In this document: in pieces, positions 45,710 to 58,116 of the stretch
Numbering within the stretch: the first letter of the stretch is position 1
Layout of the letters: each line of letters opens with the position of its first letter
NCBI RefSeq assembly: GCF_000235425.2
Contig: NZ_KI912266.1
Location: forward strand, 333,684-397,683
DNA from: Pseudofrankia saprophytica
GTDB lineage: Bacteria > Actinomycetota > Actinomycetes > Frankiales > Frankiaceae
Direction of reading: 5' to 3'
Length of the DNA stretch: 64,000 bases
Translations under genes and position numbers: made by a program
Notes under the pieces: generated by a model
The model's input: the letters and a program-made list of their open reading frames with translations, nothing else
What the model was told of the DNA's origin: nothing
Databases searched by the model: none

Positions 45710-46546
45710 TCAGGTGGACGCTCCGGCCGGCTGGCCGCAGGTGACGCCGAGAGCCGCGAGCCTGGCGGCGCCGCCGTCGTGGGCGGTCAGGACCCATGGG
45801 CCCCGCGGCGTGATGGCGACGGTGTGCTCGGTATGCGCCGCCCAGGAACCGTCGGACGTCGAGACCGTCCAGTCGTCCGCCAGCACCTTGGTGTCCGGCG
45901 ACCCCAGGGTGATCATCGGTTCGATCGCGAGCGCGAGTCCCGCGACCAGCTTGATCCCGCGGCCAGGCCGGCCATGGTTGAGGATGTGCGGCGGCTGGTG
46001 CATCTCGGTACCGATGCCGTGCCCGCCGTAGTTGTCCACGATGCCGTAGCCGAACGGGCGGATGTGCTGCTCGACGGCCGAGGAGATGTCCGTGAGCCGG
46101 CCGCCGAGCTGTGCCGCGGCGAGCCCATGCCACAGCGAGTCCTCGCAGACCCGGATCATGTCGAGCACCTCGGGCGCGACGTCGCCGATCGGCACGGTGA
46201 TCGCCGCGTCGCCGTGCCAGCCGTCGACGATGGCGCCGCAGTCGATAGAGATGATGTCGCCGTCGCGCAGCACCCGACGCTTGTTCGGGATCGCGTGCAC
46301 CACCTCGTCGTTGACCGAACTGCAGATCGACGCCGGGTACGGGGGGTGCGCATAGCCCTTGAAGGAGGGGATGCCGCCGCCGGCGCGGATCGTGCGCTCG
46401 GCGACCGCGTCCAGGTCGGCGGTCGTCACGCCTGGCACCGCGGCCTCGCGCAGCCGGTCGAGGGCCTGCGCGACCAGCAGGCCGGCGATCCGCATCTTGG
46501 CGATCTCGGCCGCCGTCTTGATCTGGACATGCTCTCGTCGCGCCAT
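45710..46546 (-). CDS. map: Methionine aminopeptidase, type I
   Basis: Removes the initiator methionine. The 278-residue protein carries the metal ligands in order: DCGAIVDGWHGDAAIT (Asp and Asp), GGHGIGTEMHQPPHI (His), IEPMITLG (Glu), and EHTVAITPRG (Glu). SSVNDEVVHAIPNKR is the substrate-side motif. ATG 46546 is chosen; upstream in-frame ATGs add no family residues. It follows adk by 404 bp rather than the few bases usual in the secY-adk-map unit. Confidence 0.97.
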   Translation of the reverse strand: MARREHVQIKTAAEIAKMRIAGLLVAQALDRLREAAVPGVTTADLDAVAERTIRAGGGIPSFKGYAHPPYPASICSSVNDEVVHAIPNKRRVLRDGDIISIDCGAIVDGWHGDAAITVPIGDVAPEVLDMIRVCEDSLWHGLAAAQLGGRLTDISSAVEQHIRPFGYGIVDNYGGHGIGTEMHQPPHILNHGRPGRGIKLVAGLALAIEPMITLGSPDTKVLADDWTVSTSDGSWAAHTEHTVAITPRGPWVLTAHDGGAARLAALGVTCGQPAGAST

Positions 46547-46950
46547 ACTCTGTCCCGGTCTCGCCTCTCGATGCTGCCCCCGCCGACCCGCTCGCGCAGC
46601 GATGGCCATCAACGCCCGAGCTGCCCAGCACCCGACGTGCTCAGCAACCCGACCGTAAGCCCACCCAGCGGGAACCTCGCGCCGGGCCCGGATGTTTCGG
46701 CACGTTCTACCCGGTCCGTCCCGTCACGCGATGCGGCCTGTTCAGAAGACCATAGCCCGCCACACCCAGCAGGGCGCCGAGTAGATCTTGTCTACCGCGC
46801 CGCATCGGCCCAAAAGGAGGCGCGCGACCAGGACATGGATCAAGGACGGCCCGTCCATGCCAGGCCGGATCAGGCGATGGGGGACGCGAGACCTCCCTCA
46901 GGCGAACACCTCGGGCACCTCGGGCGCACGCCCTGGCGCCCCCGTCCGCC
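46547..46950. other. Spacer between adk and map
   Basis: I see no gene in this 404-bp region, only small palindromes such as GTAGATCTTGTCTAC (46781-46795) and GGACGGCCCGTCC (46846-46858). Confidence 0.5.
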
Positions 46951-47603
46951 TTAGGCGCCGTGGTGACGCAGCGCGTCCAGAGCCCGCTCGGTGACGTTGT
47001 CGACCGGGCCGGTGGCGTCGATACCGATCAGCACCCCGCGCTCCGCGTAGTAGGCCACGAGCGGGGACGTCTGCTCGGCATAGACCTCGAGGCGGTGCCG
47101 AACCGTCTCGGGGAGGTCGTCGTCGCGCTGGAACAGTTCGCCGTTGCACCGGTCGCAGACGTCCTCGACGGTCGGCGGGTCGAAGTCGACGTGCCAGATG
47201 TGCCCGCACGAGCGGCACGTGCGTCGCCCGGACAGCCGGCGGACGACCTCGTCGTCATCGACGACGAGCTCGAGCACCACGTCCAGCTGAGTGCCCATGG
47301 TGTCGAGCATCCCGCCGAGCACCTCGGCCTGGGGGACGTTGCGCGGGAACCCATCGAGCAGGAAGCCCTTGACGGCGTCGTCCTCGGCCAGACGGTTGCG
47401 GACCATGCTGATCGTGATCTCGTCGGGTACGAGGTCGCCGGCGTCCATGTAGCGCTTCGCCGCGACACCCAGCTCCGTGCCTTCTCGGACGTTCGCACGG
47501 AAGATATCACCGGTGGAGATCTTGGGGATCGACCGCGCCGTGGCGATGAACGCGGCCTGCGTACCCTTACCTGCTCCCGGTGGTCCGACCAGTACGAGGC
47601 GCA

Positions 47604-47604
<1 letters not shown>
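46951..47604 (-). CDS. adk: Adenylate kinase
   Basis: Interconverts ATP, AMP and ADP. The 217-residue enzyme has the P-loop [11 protein letters not shown], the AMP-binding KISTGDIFR and [11 protein letters not shown], and a zinc-type LID with CRSCGHIW and CDRCNGEL (four Cys), as in Gram-positive enzymes. The GTG start at 47604 overlaps the secY stop by one base (TAGTG). Confidence 0.98.
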
Positions 47605-48896
<1,292 letters not shown>

Positions 48897-49159
48897 GGCT
48901 CCTCCTGCCGGGGGGGGAAGGACGCGAACAGCTACGGCGCCTGGGTCCGCGTGGCGGGTATCCGATGGATCGTCCAGACGCCGTGAGCCGACTGTAACAG
49001 CACCGGAGGCCCACGAGTCCCGACATGACATCGGCCAACGCCTGTCGGGTGTCCGTGGTCCTTCCGGTTCACCGGGCGACCGGCGCGGCGAGGATAAGTC
49101 GGCGCGCAAGCCCAGTGTCCACCGAAAGGGGACGAGCGTGTGCACGCCCGTCCCCCAAC

Positions 49160-49666
49160 TCACACTTCGGTGACGCTCCCGCCGGCCGCGGCGATCTTCT
49201 CGCGCGCGGAGCCGGAGAACGCATGCGCGCTCACCCGCAGCGCGACGTCGAGCTCGCCGTCGCCCAGCACCTTCACGAGCGTGTTCTTGCGAACCGCGCC
49301 CGCGCCGACGAGCGCCTCGACGGTCACGTCGCCGCCCTGGGGGAACAGCTCCGCGAGGGTGGCGACGTTCACCACCTGGTACTCGACGCGGAAGCGGTTC
49401 TTGAAGCCCTTGAGCTTCGGCACCCGCATGTGCAGGGGCATCTGGCCACCCTCGAAGGTGGCCGGGACCTGCTTGCGGGCCTTGGAGCCCTTGGTACCGC
49501 GACCGGCGGTCTTGCCCTTCGACCCCTCACCGCGCCCGACCCGCATCTTGGGCCGGTTCGCGCCGGGAGCCGGCCGCAGGTGGTGGATCTTGAGCGCGCG
49601 ACCGCGCTCGCCACCGCTGGCCGCCGTCGTGCCTTCGGCGGTGGCGTCCTTGGTCAGTTCCGCCAT
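49160..49666 (-). CDS. rplO: Ribosomal protein L15
   Basis: A 168-residue L15: [30 protein letters not shown] and [20 protein letters not shown] are the glycine-rich and core motifs. It begins two bases after the rpmD stop. About 20 extra residues precede the usual start; both ATG 49666 and a shorter form are possible. Confidence 0.97.
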   Translation of the reverse strand: MAELTKDATAEGTTAASGGERGRALKIHHLRPAPGANRPKMRVGRGEGSKGKTAGRGTKGSKARKQVPATFEGGQMPLHMRVPKLKGFKNRFRVEYQVVNVATLAELFPQGGDVTVEALVGAGAVRKNTLVKVLGDGELDVALRVSAHAFSGSAREKIAAAGGSVTEV

Positions 49667-49668
49667 CT

Positions 49669-49851
49669 TCAGTTCACTTCCTCAACCGTGACGAGGTGCG
49701 CCACGGTCCTGATCATGCCACGAACCTGCGGGGTGTCCTCACGCGTGGTGGTCGCCCTGATCTTCCGCAGGCCGAGGGTCCTCAGCGTCGCCCGCTGGTT
49801 ATGGGTGCCGCCGATCTCGGACTTCACCTGGGTGATGAACAGGGAGGCCAT
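49669..49851 (-). CDS. rpmD: Ribosomal protein L30
   Basis: A 60-residue L30: [26 protein letters not shown] and [20 protein letters not shown] 49851 overlaps the rpsE stop (ATGA), as expected in the spc operon. Confidence 0.97.
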   Translation of the reverse strand: MASLFITQVKSEIGGTHNQRATLRTLGLRKIRATTTREDTPQVRGMIRTVAHLVTVEEVN

Positions 49852-50462
49852 CACGCACCAGCCGCCGCGGCCCGGGCTCGCAGCATCGCCGGCGGGGCCA
49901 CGTCCTCGAGCGGCAGGCCGCGGCGAGCCGCGATCTCCTCGGGACGGGTCAGCCCACGCAGCGCGGCCACGGTCGCGTGCACGATGTTGATCGGGTTGGA
50001 CGAGCCGAGCGACTTCGACAGCACGTCGTGCACGCCGGCGCACTCCAGCACCGCGCGCACCGGACCACCGGCGATGACGCCGGTACCCGGGGACGCCGGC
50101 TTGAGCAGCACGACGCCGGCGGCCGCCTCGCCCTGGATCGGGTGCGGAATCGTCGCCCCGATCCGCGGGACCTTGAAGAAGTGCTTCTTGGCCTCCTCGA
50201 CGCCCTTGGCGATCGCCGCGGGCACCTCCTTGGCCTTCCCGTAGCCGACGCCGACGGTGCCGTCCGCGTCTCCGACCACGACGAGCGCGGTGAAGCTGAA
50301 CCGGCGGCCACCCTTGACGACCTTGGCTACCCGGTTGATCGCGACGACGCGCTCGACGTAGGCGGTCTTCTCCTGCGCCTGGCCGCCTCCCGAGCGGTCT
50401 CTGCGCTCGCGGCGGTCGGAGCCGCCGCCGGCGCCGCCGCCACGGCGCTGCTGCCCTGGCAT
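49851..50462 (-). CDS. rpsE: Ribosomal protein S5
   Basis: A 203-residue S5. An N-terminal Gly/Arg-rich extension ([19 protein letters not shown]) precedes the core [36 protein letters not shown] and [23 protein letters not shown]5 contributes to decoding fidelity. It overlaps rpmD by four bases. Confidence 0.98.
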   Translation of the reverse strand: MPGQQRRGGGAGGGSDRRERRDRSGGGQAQEKTAYVERVVAINRVAKVVKGGRRFSFTALVVVGDADGTVGVGYGKAKEVPAAIAKGVEEAKKHFFKVPRIGATIPHPIQGEAAAGVVLLKPASPGTGVIAGGPVRAVLECAGVHDVLSKSLGSSNPINIVHATVAALRGLTRPEEIAARRGLPLEDVAPPAMLRARAAAAGA

Positions 50463-50490
50463 CTCTAGAACATCCCCTTAGTAGAACCCA

Positions 50491-50865
50491 TCAGAAGTCC
50501 AGCCCCGTCTCGCGGGCCGCGTCGGCGAGCGCCGCGATTCGGCCGTGGTAGGTACGCCCACCGCGGTCGAACACCACGGCGGACAGCCCGGCGGCCTTCG
50601 CGCGCTCGGCTATGAGCTTGCCGACCTCGCGAGCGAGCGCGGTCTTGTCGCCTTCGGCGCCGCGCAGCGAGACGTCGAGCGTGGAGGCGGAGGCCAGGGT
50701 GTGGCCGGCGACGTCGTCGATGACCTGGGCATAGATATGCCGCGAGGAACGGCTGACGACGAGGCGTGGACGAACCGGGGTGCCGGAGACACGCTTGCGC
50801 ACCCGGACGTGCCGGCGCAGCCGCGCGGTCCGGCGCCGAGCGCTGGCGGTGAGGCTCACAGCCAT
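50491..50865 (-). CDS. rplR: Ribosomal protein L18
   Basis: A 124-residue L18 binding 5S r[35 protein letters not shown] and [21 protein letters not shown]. It starts 10 bases after the rplF stop. Confidence 0.98.
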   Translation of the reverse strand: MAVSLTASARRRTARLRRHVRVRKRVSGTPVRPRLVVSRSSRHIYAQVIDDVAGHTLASASTLDVSLRGAEGDKTALAREVGKLIAERAKAAGLSAVVFDRGGRTYHGRIAALADAARETGLDF

Positions 50866-50875
50866 GATCTATCTC

Positions 50876-51412
50876 CTACTTCCCGGTCTTCCCGACCTTG
50901 CGGCGGACGACCTCGCCCTGGTATCGCACGCCCTTGCCCTTGTACGGGTCGGGCTTGCGCAGGCCACGGATCTTGGCCGAGACCTCGCCGACCAACTGCT
51001 TGTCGATGCCATGCACGACGAAGCGGGTCGGGGCCTGGACCTCGAACCGAATACCCTCCGGGGCCTTGACCGGCACCGGGTGGCTGTAACCGAGCGCGAA
51101 CTCCAGGTCTGAGCCCCTGGCCTGGACACGGTAGCCGACGCCGACGATCTCCAGGGTCTTCGAGTACCCGGTGGTGACACCGATGACCATGTTGGAGACC
51201 AGCGTCCGGGTCAGGCCGTGCAGCGCGCGCGAGTTGCGCTCGTCGTTGGGACGGCTGATCACGATCTTGCCCTCTTCCTGGGCGACCGTGATCGGCTCGG
51301 CGATGGTGTGCGAAAGGGTGCCCTTGGGGCCCTTGACGGTGACGTGCTGGCCGTCGAGGGACACCTCGACGCCACTCGGCACCTCAATCGGCAGACGGCC
51401 GATGCGTGACAT
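50876..51412 (-). CDS. rplF: Ribosomal protein L6
   Basis: A 178-residue L6 with [23 protein letters not shown], and the C-terminal [27 protein letters not shown] pattern seen at 50876-50960. It sits near the factor-binding site of the 50S subunit. Confidence 0.98.
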   Translation of the reverse strand: MSRIGRLPIEVPSGVEVSLDGQHVTVKGPKGTLSHTIAEPITVAQEEGKIVISRPNDERNSRALHGLTRTLVSNMVIGVTTGYSKTLEIVGVGYRVQARGSDLEFALGYSHPVPVKAPEGIRFEVQAPTRFVVHGIDKQLVGEVSAKIRGLRKPDPYKGKGVRYQGEVVRRKVGKTGK

Positions 51413-51424
51413 GTCGGCGTCCCC

Positions 51425-51832
51425 CTACCAGATGAAGGCGAGGACTTCGCCGCCCACGCGCCGCTTACCCGCCTGTCGGTCGGTCAGCAGCCCCGTGGAC
51501 GTGGAGATGATCGCCACGCCCAGGCCGCCGAGCACCTTCGGCAGGTTCGTCGACTTCGCGTACACCCGCAGGCCGGGCTTGCTGATGCGCTTCACACCCG
51601 CGATCGAGCGCTCCCGGTTGGGGCCGTACTTCAGGTCGACAACGAGGTTCTTGCCAGGCCCGTCGTTCTCGGGCTCCTCGACGTGCCAGCCGAGGATGTA
51701 GCCCTCCTGCTGCAGGATCTCGGCGATGTGCACCTTGATCTTGCTGTGTGGCATCACCACCCGGTCGTGGTACGCCCGGTTGGCATTGCGGACGCGCGTG
51801 AGCATGTCCGCAATCGGATCGGTCATCGTCAT
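51425..51832 (-). CDS. rpsH: Ribosomal protein S8
   Basis: A 135-residue S8: [19 protein letters not shown] and the C-terminal [20 protein letters not shown] 115-bp spacer separates it from rpsN, larger than the neighbouring gaps. ATG 51832 is preferred; a second ATG two codons later is possible. Confidence 0.98.
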   Translation of the reverse strand: MTMTDPIADMLTRVRNANRAYHDRVVMPHSKIKVHIAEILQQEGYILGWHVEEPENDGPGKNLVVDLKYGPNRERSIAGVKRISKPGLRVYAKSTNLPKVLGGLGVAIISTSTGLLTDRQAGKRRVGGEVLAFIW

Positions 51833-51947
51833 GAGGTGACGCCTTCCTCACGGGGGTTCCCGCGCCCCTGCTGGGTGCCGGGCCTACCGCGATGGGTGGT
51901 GTTACTGAGCAGACCTTCGAAGAGAGCCCCGAAAGCCCGAAATGATC

Positions 51948-52133
51948 TTACCAGCTGCTCTTGGTCACGCCCGGGAGCTCGCCCCGGTGCGCCATCTGCC
52001 GCAGACACACCCGGCAGAGCCCGAACACCCGGTAGACCGAACGCGGACGGCCACACCGCTGGCAGCGGGTGTAGCCACGGACCGCGTACTTCGGCTTGCG
52101 AGCGGCCTTCTCGACTAGCGCCTTCTTCGCCAT
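51948..52133 (-). CDS. rpsN: Ribosomal protein S14, zinc-binding (type Z)
   Basis: A 61-residue S14: [20 protein letters not shown], then CQRCGRP and [17 protein letters not shown]. The C-x2-C...C-x2-C set is complete, so it is the zinc form. It starts four bases after the rplE stop. Confidence 0.98.
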   Translation of the reverse strand: MAKKALVEKAARKPKYAVRGYTRCQRCGRPRSVYRVFGLCRVCLRQMAHRGELPGVTKSSW

Positions 52134-52137
52134 GCTT

Positions 52138-52707
52138 CTAGTTCTCCCTGAACGGGAAGCCCAGCGCGCGCAGGAGCGCCCGGCCCTCGTCGTCAGTGGT
52201 GGCGGTGGTGACGACCGTGATGTCCATACCGCGCACCCGGTCGATCCTGTCGATGTCGATCTCGTGGAAGATCGACTGCTCGGTCACACCGAACGTGTAG
52301 TTGCCGCGCCCGTCGAACTGCTTGGGCGACAGGCCGCGGAAGTCGCGGATGCGGGGCAGCGCGATCGTCACGAGCCGGTCGAGGAACTCCCACATCCGGT
52401 CGCCGCGCAGCGTCACCTTCGCGCCGATCGGCATGCCCTCGCGCAGCTTGAACTGGGCGATGGACTTCGTAGCCCGGCGCACCGCCGGCTTCTGCCCGGT
52501 GATGGCGGCCAGGTCGCGCAGCGCGCCGTCGATGAGCTTGGCGTCGCGAGCCGCGTCGCCGACGCCCATGTTGACGACAACCTTCACGACGCCAGGGGTC
52601 TGCATGACGTTCGCGTAGCCGAACTGCTCACGCAGCGCCGGCGAGATCTCCTCGCGGTAGCGCTGCTTGAGCCGCGGCAGCGCGGGCGCCTCAGTAGTCA
52701 CAGTCAT
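52138..52707 (-). CDS. rplE: Ribosomal protein L5
   Basis: A 189-residue L5 that binds 5S r[43 protein letters not shown] and the end [26 protein letters not shown]. It follows rplX by nine bases. Confidence 0.98.
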   Translation of the reverse strand: MTVTTEAPALPRLKQRYREEISPALREQFGYANVMQTPGVVKVVVNMGVGDAARDAKLIDGALRDLAAITGQKPAVRRATKSIAQFKLREGMPIGAKVTLRGDRMWEFLDRLVTIALPRIRDFRGLSPKQFDGRGNYTFGVTEQSIFHEIDIDRIDRVRGMDITVVTTATTDDEGRALLRALGFPFREN

Positions 52708-52716
52708 TAGTCGCCC

Positions 52717-53043
52717 CTACAGCTCGGCACCCGTGCGCCGCGAAATGCGCACCTTGGTACCGTCATCGTTGATCTTGTATCCGACGCGGGTCGGCTTGCC
52801 GTCGGTCGGGTCCACGATCGCCACGTTGCTGACGTGGATCGGAGCCTCCTGGGTGACGATGCCACCCGACTGCGAGCCACGGGTCGTGGTCTGGACGCGG
52901 GTGTGCCGGGTGACCCGGTTCGCGCCCTCCACGACCACCTTGTTCTCCGCGGGGATGGCCCGAATGACCTTCCCCTTCAGGCCGCGGTCCTTGCCGGAGA
53001 TGACCTGGACCGTGTCGCCCTTCTTGATCTTCAAACCGGCCAC
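52717..53043 (-). CDS. rplX: Ribosomal protein L24
   Basis: A 108-residue L24 with the KOW motif: [22 protein letters not shown], and [12 protein letters not shown]. It begins three bases after the rplN stop. Confidence 0.98.
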   Translation of the reverse strand: MAGLKIKKGDTVQVISGKDRGLKGKVIRAIPAENKVVVEGANRVTRHTRVQTTTRGSQSGGIVTQEAPIHVSNVAIVDPTDGKPTRVGYKINDDGTKVRISRRTGAEL

Positions 53044-53046
53044 GGT

Positions 53047-53415
53047 CTACAGCACCTCCGGTGCCAACGAAATGATCTTCATGAACTTCTTGTCCCGCAG
53101 CTCGCGGCCGACCGGCCCGAAGATGCGGGTGCCTCGCGGGTCCCCACCGTCCCGGATGAGCACGGCGGCGTTCTCGTCGAACCGGATGTAGGAGCCGTCC
53201 GGCCGCCTGCGCTCCTTGGCGGTGCGCACCACGACCGCCTTCACCACGTCGCCGCGCTTCACGCCGGCGCCGGGCAAGGCGTCCTTCACCGTGCCGACGA
53301 TGATGTCGCCGATCCCCGCGTACCGACGACCCGAACCGCCGAGCACCCGGATGCACAGGATCTCCCGCGCGCCCGTGTTGTCGGCGACCCTCAGGCGCGT
53401 CTCCTGCTGAATCAC
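53047..53415 (-). CDS. rplN: Ribosomal protein L14
   Basis: The exact 122-residue family length: [48 protein letters not shown], and EVL at the end. A 128-bp spacer precedes it after rpsQ, so a secondary promoter is possible there, but none is recognisable. Confidence 0.98.
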   Translation of the reverse strand: MIQQETRLRVADNTGAREILCIRVLGGSGRRYAGIGDIIVGTVKDALPGAGVKRGDVVKAVVVRTAKERRRPDGSYIRFDENAAVLIRDGGDPRGTRIFGPVGRELRDKKFMKIISLAPEVL

Positions 53416-53543
53416 TTCAAGCTCCTGACCCGCTTGCGGCGAATTTCCTTATCACCGTTGAAGCCCGCCGCGACCGGGAGGCTTCGCCATCCTGCCGGAC
53501 GCTCCGCCGCCGATCGCGACGGAGCCTCCGGCACCGCCTGTTA

Positions 53544-53849
53544 CTACTTGGCCTTCTCCAGCACGCGGACGACGCGCCAGCGCTTGGTGGCCGACAGCGG
53601 CCGAGTCTCCATCAGGAGCACCCGGTCGCCGACGCCACACGCGCTTTCCTCGTCGTGTGCCTTGACCTTCTTCGTCCGGCGGATCGTCTTGCCGTAGAGC
53701 GGGTGCTGCACCCTGTCCTCCACCGCCACGACGACCGTCTTCTGCATCTTGTCGCTGACCACGAGGCCCTCACGGACCTTGCGGAAGCCCCTGGAGGCGC
53801 TGTCCGCGCCGCCGGGCTCGTTGGTGCTCTCGTCTGCCACTGCGCTCAC
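53544..53849 (-). CDS. rpsQ: Ribosomal protein S17
   Basis: A 101-residue S17: [41 protein letters not shown] and [20 protein letters not shown]. It has about 20 extra disordered residues at the N-terminus. The start overlaps the rpmC stop by four bases. Confidence 0.97.
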   Translation of the reverse strand: MSAVADESTNEPGGADSASRGFRKVREGLVVSDKMQKTVVVAVEDRVQHPLYGKTIRRTKKVKAHDEESACGVGDRVLLMETRPLSATKRWRVVRVLEKAK

Positions 53850-54088
53850 TCCGCTGTCTCGTCGGCAAGGCTCGGGTCGACGGTCAGGCCGAGCTCGCGC
53901 TCACGCATCACCGTGTAGATCTTGGCGATGTCACGCCGGACGGCCCGCAGCCGCCGGTTGTTGGAGAGCTGGCCGGTCGCGTTCTGGAACCGGAGGTTGA
54001 ACAGCTCCTCCTTGGCCTCGCGGAGCTTGTCCACGAGGTCATCGCCGGACAGCGCGCGCAGATCGTCCGCGCTGGTGGCGGTAGCCAT
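53846..54088 (-). CDS. rpmC: Ribosomal protein L29
   Basis: An 80-residue L29: [31 protein letters not shown] and [18 protein letters not shown], slightly longer than usual at the C-terminus. ATG 54088 overlaps the rplP stop (TGATG); a GTG immediately before it (54091) is also possible. Confidence 0.97.
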   Translation of the reverse strand: MATATSADDLRALSGDDLVDKLREAKEELFNLRFQNATGQLSNNRRLRAVRRDIAKIYTVMRERELGLTVDPSLADETAE

Positions 54089-54504
54089 CACGCACCACCT
54101 TCACGGGTCACGAACCGGCACTTCATCGGGAGCTTGTGGATCGCGCGGCGCATGGCCTCGCGGGCCACCGGCTCGGCGACACCGGACAGCTCGAACATGA
54201 TCCGGCCGGGCTTGACGTTGGCGATCCACCACTCGGGCGAACCCTTGCCGGAACCCATCCGGGTCTCGGCCGGCTTCTTGGTCAGCGGGCGGTCCGGGTA
54301 GATGTTGATCCAGACCTTGCCGCCACGGCGGATGTGCCGGGTCATAGCGATACGAGCCGACTCGATCTGCCGGTTGGTCACGTACGCCGGCTCCAGCGCC
54401 TGGATCGCGTACTCGCCGAACGCGATCGAGGTCCCGCCCTTGGCCGCACCGGTCCGCCTCGGGTGGTGCTGCTTGCGGTGCGCGACCTTACGGGGAATCA
54501 GCAT
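54088..54504 (-). CDS. rplP: Ribosomal protein L16
   Basis: A 138-residue L16: [43 protein letters not shown] and [18 protein letters not shown]. It lies at the A-site side of the peptidyl transferase centre. ATG 54504 is four bases after the rpsC stop. Confidence 0.98.
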   Translation of the reverse strand: MLIPRKVAHRKQHHPRRTGAAKGGTSIAFGEYAIQALEPAYVTNRQIESARIAMTRHIRRGGKVWINIYPDRPLTKKPAETRMGSGKGSPEWWIANVKPGRIMFELSGVAEPVAREAMRRAIHKLPMKCRFVTREGGA

Positions 54505-54508
54505 TGTC

Positions 54509-55507
54509 CTACTCCTCCGCCTTCTCCGGCGCGGCCGACTCAGCGGCCGGTGCCGGCGACGCGTCCGGGGTGACCGCGGCGGCGGTCGGCTCCGGCGCCA
54601 CGGCGGGCGTCGGCTCCGGCGCGGCCGTAGCCTCAGGCCCGGCGGGGGTCGTCTCGGGCGTAGTCGGCGTCTCGGTCGCGGCCTGCTCGCCGCCACCGCC
54701 ACCGCCACCGCCACTGCCGCCCCGGCCCCGGCGCTCGCCGCGCTGCCGCTCGGCGGCCGCGCGACCTGCCTCGGTGCCGCCCGCCGTCGTGCCGGACGAG
54801 CCGGACCGCGGACCGCGACGCGTCGGACGCTCACGCCGGTGCTGGCGCGTCAGCGCCTCCTGGGCCTCGCGCTCGGCGCGGCTCTGCACCACGTCGCCCT
54901 TGTAGATCCAGACCTTCACGCCGATACGGCCGAAGGTCGTGCGTGCCTCGTAGAAGCCGTAGTCGATGTCGGCCCGCAGGGTGTGCAGCGGCACGCGACC
55001 CTCGCGGTAGAACTCCGACCGGCTCATCTCGGCGCCGCCCAGGCGTCCGGAGCACTGCACCCGGATGCCCTTCGCGCCGCCCTTCATCGCGGTCTGCATC
55101 GCCTTGCGCATCGCCCGGCGGAAGCTGACCCGGCTGGACAGCTGCTCGGCCACGCCCTGCGCGACGAGCTGCGCGTCCACCTCGGGGTTCTTGACCTCGA
55201 GGATGTTGAGCTGGACCTGCTTGCCGGTCAGCTTCTCCAGGTCGCCGCGGATACGGTCGGCCTCCGCGCCGCGGCGGCCGATGACGATGCCCGGCCGGGC
55301 GGTGTGGATGTCGACGCGCAGGCGTCCCTGGGTCCGCTCGATGTCGACCCGGCTGATGCCGGCCCGCTCCATGCCCTTGGACATCATCTTGCGGATCTTG
55401 ACGTCCTCACCGACGTACGCCTTGTACTGCTTGTCGGCGTACCAGCGCGACGTGAACTCCGACGTGATGCCGAGCCGGAACCCGTGCGGGTTGACCTTCT
55501 GCCCCAC
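54509..55507 (-). CDS. rpsC: Ribosomal protein S3 with long disordered tail
   Basis: Residues 1-215 are a normal S3: [21 protein letters not shown], the KH domain [20 protein letters not shown], and the mRNA-entry domain [32 protein letters not shown] within 54950-55080. About 115 further residues are Arg/Gly- then Ala/Pro/Glu/Thr-rich, roughly 60-100 residues beyond typical actinobacterial S3. GTG 55507 overlaps the rplV stop by one base. Confidence 0.97.
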   Translation of the reverse strand: MGQKVNPHGFRLGITSEFTSRWYADKQYKAYVGEDVKIRKMMSKGMERAGISRVDIERTQGRLRVDIHTARPGIVIGRRGAEADRIRGDLEKLTGKQVQLNILEVKNPEVDAQLVAQGVAEQLSSRVSFRRAMRKAMQTAMKGGAKGIRVQCSGRLGGAEMSRSEFYREGRVPLHTLRADIDYGFYEARTTFGRIGVKVWIYKGDVVQSRAEREAQEALTRQHRRERPTRRGPRSGSSGTTAGGTEAGRAAAERQRGERRGRGGSGGGGGGGGEQAATETPTTPETTPAGPEATAAPEPTPAVAPEPTAAAVTPDASPAPAAESAAPEKAEE

Positions 55508-55917
55508 TACCGGGCCCTCCTGTTCGTGGCATCCTCCGCGGGCGCAACGCTTTCAACCACGATCGTGATGTGGCTGGTCCGCTTGCGGATGCGGTAGGCG
55601 CGGCCCTGCGCCCGAGGGCGGATCCGCTTGAGCGTCGGGCCTTCGTCCACGTACGCCTCGCCGACGAACAGCGTGCTCGGGTCGAGGCCGTGGTTGTTCT
55701 CCGCGTTCGCGATGGCGCTGCGCACGACCTTGTAGACGTCGGTGCTGGCGGACTGCGGCGCGAAGGTGAGGATGTCGAGCGCCTCCTGCGCGGACCGGCC
55801 GCGGACCAGGTCGACGACCCGGCGGGCCTTGGTCGGCGAGATCCGCACGTAGCGGGCCGTGGCCTTGGCGCCGGGCAGGCCGGCGCGGGTGAGGCCGTCG
55901 ACGAGGTCGTCAGCCAC
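55507..55917 (-). CDS. rplV: Ribosomal protein L22
   Basis: A 136-residue L22: [22 protein letters not shown] and [15 protein letters not shown], with the hairpin lining the exit tunnel. It overlaps the rpsS end by eight bases and the rpsC start by one. Confidence 0.98.
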   Translation of the reverse strand: MADDLVDGLTRAGLPGAKATARYVRISPTKARRVVDLVRGRSAQEALDILTFAPQSASTDVYKVVRSAIANAENNHGLDPSTLFVGEAYVDEGPTLKRIRPRAQGRAYRIRKRTSHITIVVESVAPAEDATNRRAR

Positions 55918-56191
55918 GGCGCGACCTCCGGTCTTCCTTCACGTGGCCGCGGAAGGTCCGCGTCGGGGCGAACTCTCCGAGCTTGTGACCGACCATGCCC
56001 TCCGTGACGAACACCGGCACGTGCTTGCGGCCGTCGTGCACCGCGATGGTGTGGCCCAGCATGTCCGGAATGATGGTCGAGCGGCGTGACCACGTCTTGA
56101 TGACGTGCTTGGTGCCCTTCTCGTTCTGCACGTCCACCTTCTTGAGCAGGTGGTCGTCGACGAACGGGCCCTTCTTCAGGCTGCGTGGCAT
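55910..56191 (-). CDS. rpsS: Ribosomal protein S19
   Basis: A 93-residue S19: [47 protein letters not shown] and [16 protein letters not shown]. Start ATG 56191 has GGAGGAGA upstream. Confidence 0.98.
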   Translation of the reverse strand: MPRSLKKGPFVDDHLLKKVDVQNEKGTKHVIKTWSRRSTIIPDMLGHTIAVHDGRKHVPVFVTEGMVGHKLGEFAPTRTFRGHVKEDRRSRRG

Positions 56192-56278
56192 TGTGTCTCC
56201 TCCTCCCTGCTCAGCGGTGATTCCCGGCGGGAACGCCGGCGCGGTGGCTGGATGCGGCCTGGGCCGCGGTCACCGTGC

Positions 56279-57112
56279 TCATCGGCGCTTCGCCTTCTTG
56301 CGGCTGCTGACGATCAGCTTGTCGCTGGCCTTGCGGGTGGCCCGCGTGCGGCCCTCCGGCTTGCCCTTCGGGTTGACCGGATGACGGCCACCGGAGGTCT
56401 TGCCCTCACCACCGCCGTGCGGGTGGTCGACCGGGTTCATGGCCACACCACGGACGGTGGGACGGCGGCCCTTCCAGCGCATGCGGCCGGCCTTGCCCCA
56501 GTTGATGTTGCTCTGCTCCGCGTTGCCGACCTCGCCGACGGTCGCGCGGCAGCGGACGTCCACCCTGCGCATCTCCCCGGAGGGCATCCGCAGCTGGGCG
56601 TACGGCCCGTCCTTGGCGACCAGCTGCACGCTCGCGCCGGCGCTGCGGGCGATCTTCGCCCCGCCGCCGGGCCGCAGCTCGACGTTGTGGATGACGGTAC
56701 CCGTCGGGATGTTGCGCAGCGGCAGGGCGTTGCCCGGCTTGATGTCCGCGCCGACACCCGAGCTGACCACGTCGCCCTGCTTGAGCTTCACCGGGGCGAC
56801 GATGTAGCGCTTCTCGCCGTCCGCGTAGTGCAGCAGCGCGATCCGGGCGGTGCGGTTCGGGTCGTACTCGATGTGCGCGACCTTGGCCGGCACGCCGTCC
56901 TTGTCCCGGCGGAAGTCGATCAACCGGTAGGCGCGCTTGTGGCCGCCACCCTGGTGACGAGTGGTGATCCGGCCGTGCGCGTTGCGGCCGCCCTTGGAGT
57001 GCAGGGGGCGGACCAGCGACTTCTCCGGATGGTCACGAGTGATCTCGACGAAGTCGGAGACACTCGAACCGCGGCGGCCCGGGGTGGTGGGCTTGTAACG
57101 ACGAATTCCCAT
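56279..57112 (-). CDS. rplB: Ribosomal protein L2
   Basis: A 277-residue L2: [36 protein letters not shown]-type region, and the peptidyl-transferase loop [18 protein letters not shown] with its conserved His. Central to subunit joining and catalysis. Confidence 0.98.
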   Translation of the reverse strand: MGIRRYKPTTPGRRGSSVSDFVEITRDHPEKSLVRPLHSKGGRNAHGRITTRHQGGGHKRAYRLIDFRRDKDGVPAKVAHIEYDPNRTARIALLHYADGEKRYIVAPVKLKQGDVVSSGVGADIKPGNALPLRNIPTGTVIHNVELRPGGGAKIARSAGASVQLVAKDGPYAQLRMPSGEMRRVDVRCRATVGEVGNAEQSNINWGKAGRMRWKGRRPTVRGVAMNPVDHPHGGGEGKTSGGRHPVNPKGKPEGRTRATRKASDKLIVSSRKKAKRR

Positions 57113-57130
57113 GACTAATCCAGCTCTCCG

Positions 57131-57427
57131 TTACGCGCCCGGGCCACCGAAGATCTCGATGGAGTCCCCGGGGGCCAGGCTGACCATGGCCCGCTTGGTG
57201 GCCTTGCGCTGGCCCCAGCCGTACTTGGTCCGCTTGCGCTTGCCAGGCCGGTTGATGGTGTTGACGCTCAGCACCCGGACGTTGAAGATCTGCTGGACCG
57301 CGATCTTGATCTGGGTCTTGTTCGCGTCTGGGCGGACGATGAACGTGTACACGTTCTCGTCCAGCAGGCCGTAGCTCTTCTCCGAGACGACCGGCTTGAG
57401 GATGATGTCGCGCGGGTCGGGGATCAC
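57131..57427 (-). CDS. rplW: Ribosomal protein L23
   Basis: A 98-residue L23 at the exit tunnel: [43 protein letters not shown]. Its start overlaps the rplD stop by four bases. Confidence 0.98.
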   Translation of the reverse strand: MIPDPRDIILKPVVSEKSYGLLDENVYTFIVRPDANKTQIKIAVQQIFNVRVLSVNTINRPGKRKRTKYGWGQRKATKRAMVSLAPGDSIEIFGGPGA

Positions 57428-58116
57428 TGGTCCGCCTCCTCGGCGCCGTCCGCCGTCTTGCCGCGGCCGACGAACGCGGCGAGCGCGGCCTCGGTGAACA
57501 CGACGTCGTCACTGATCAGCACGTCATAGGTGTTGAGCTGGCCCGGGTCGAGCAGGTGCACCGCCGGGACGTTGCGCAGGCTCTTCCAGGTCAGCTCGTC
57601 GATGCGCTCGGCCACGACGAGCACGTGCCGGCTGCTGGCGAGCGTGCTCAGCGCGGTGATCGCCGCCTTGGTCGACGGGGTCTCGCCCTCGGCCAGCGAG
57701 GAGACGACATGCACCCGGTTGGCGCGGGCCCGGTCCGACAGGGCGCCGCGCAGCGCGGCGGCCTTCATCTTCTTCGGGGTCCGCTGCTCGTAGTTGCGCG
57801 GCGTCGGGCCGTGCACGGTGCCACCGCCGGCGAACTGCGGCGCGCGCGTCGAGCCCTGCCGGGCGCGACCGGTGCCCTTCTGCCGGTACGGCTTCTTGCC
57901 ACCGCCGCGAACCTCGCCACGGGTCTTCGTGTCGTGGGTGCCCTGACGGGCCGCGGCCTGCTGGGCCACCACGACCTGGTGGATCAGCGGGACGTTCACC
58001 TGCACGTCGAAGATCTCGCCGGGAAGCTCGGCGGTACCGGCCTCGCCGCCGGCCAGCGCGTGCACCGTCACGGTGCGCGTCTCGCCGGCGTCGGCCTTGC
58101 GGAACGTCGTGGTCAT
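57424..58116 (-). CDS. rplD: Ribosomal protein L4
   Basis: A 230-residue L4: [32 protein letters not shown] across 57835-57950 is the tunnel loop, and [19 protein letters not shown] follows. It overlaps rplC by four bases. Confidence 0.98.
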   Translation of the reverse strand: MTTTFRKADAGETRTVTVHALAGGEAGTAELPGEIFDVQVNVPLIHQVVVAQQAAARQGTHDTKTRGEVRGGGKKPYRQKGTGRARQGSTRAPQFAGGGTVHGPTPRNYEQRTPKKMKAAALRGALSDRARANRVHVVSSLAEGETPSTKAAITALSTLASSRHVLVVAERIDELTWKSLRNVPAVHLLDPGQLNTYDVLISDDVVFTEAALAAFVGRGKTADGAEEADQ

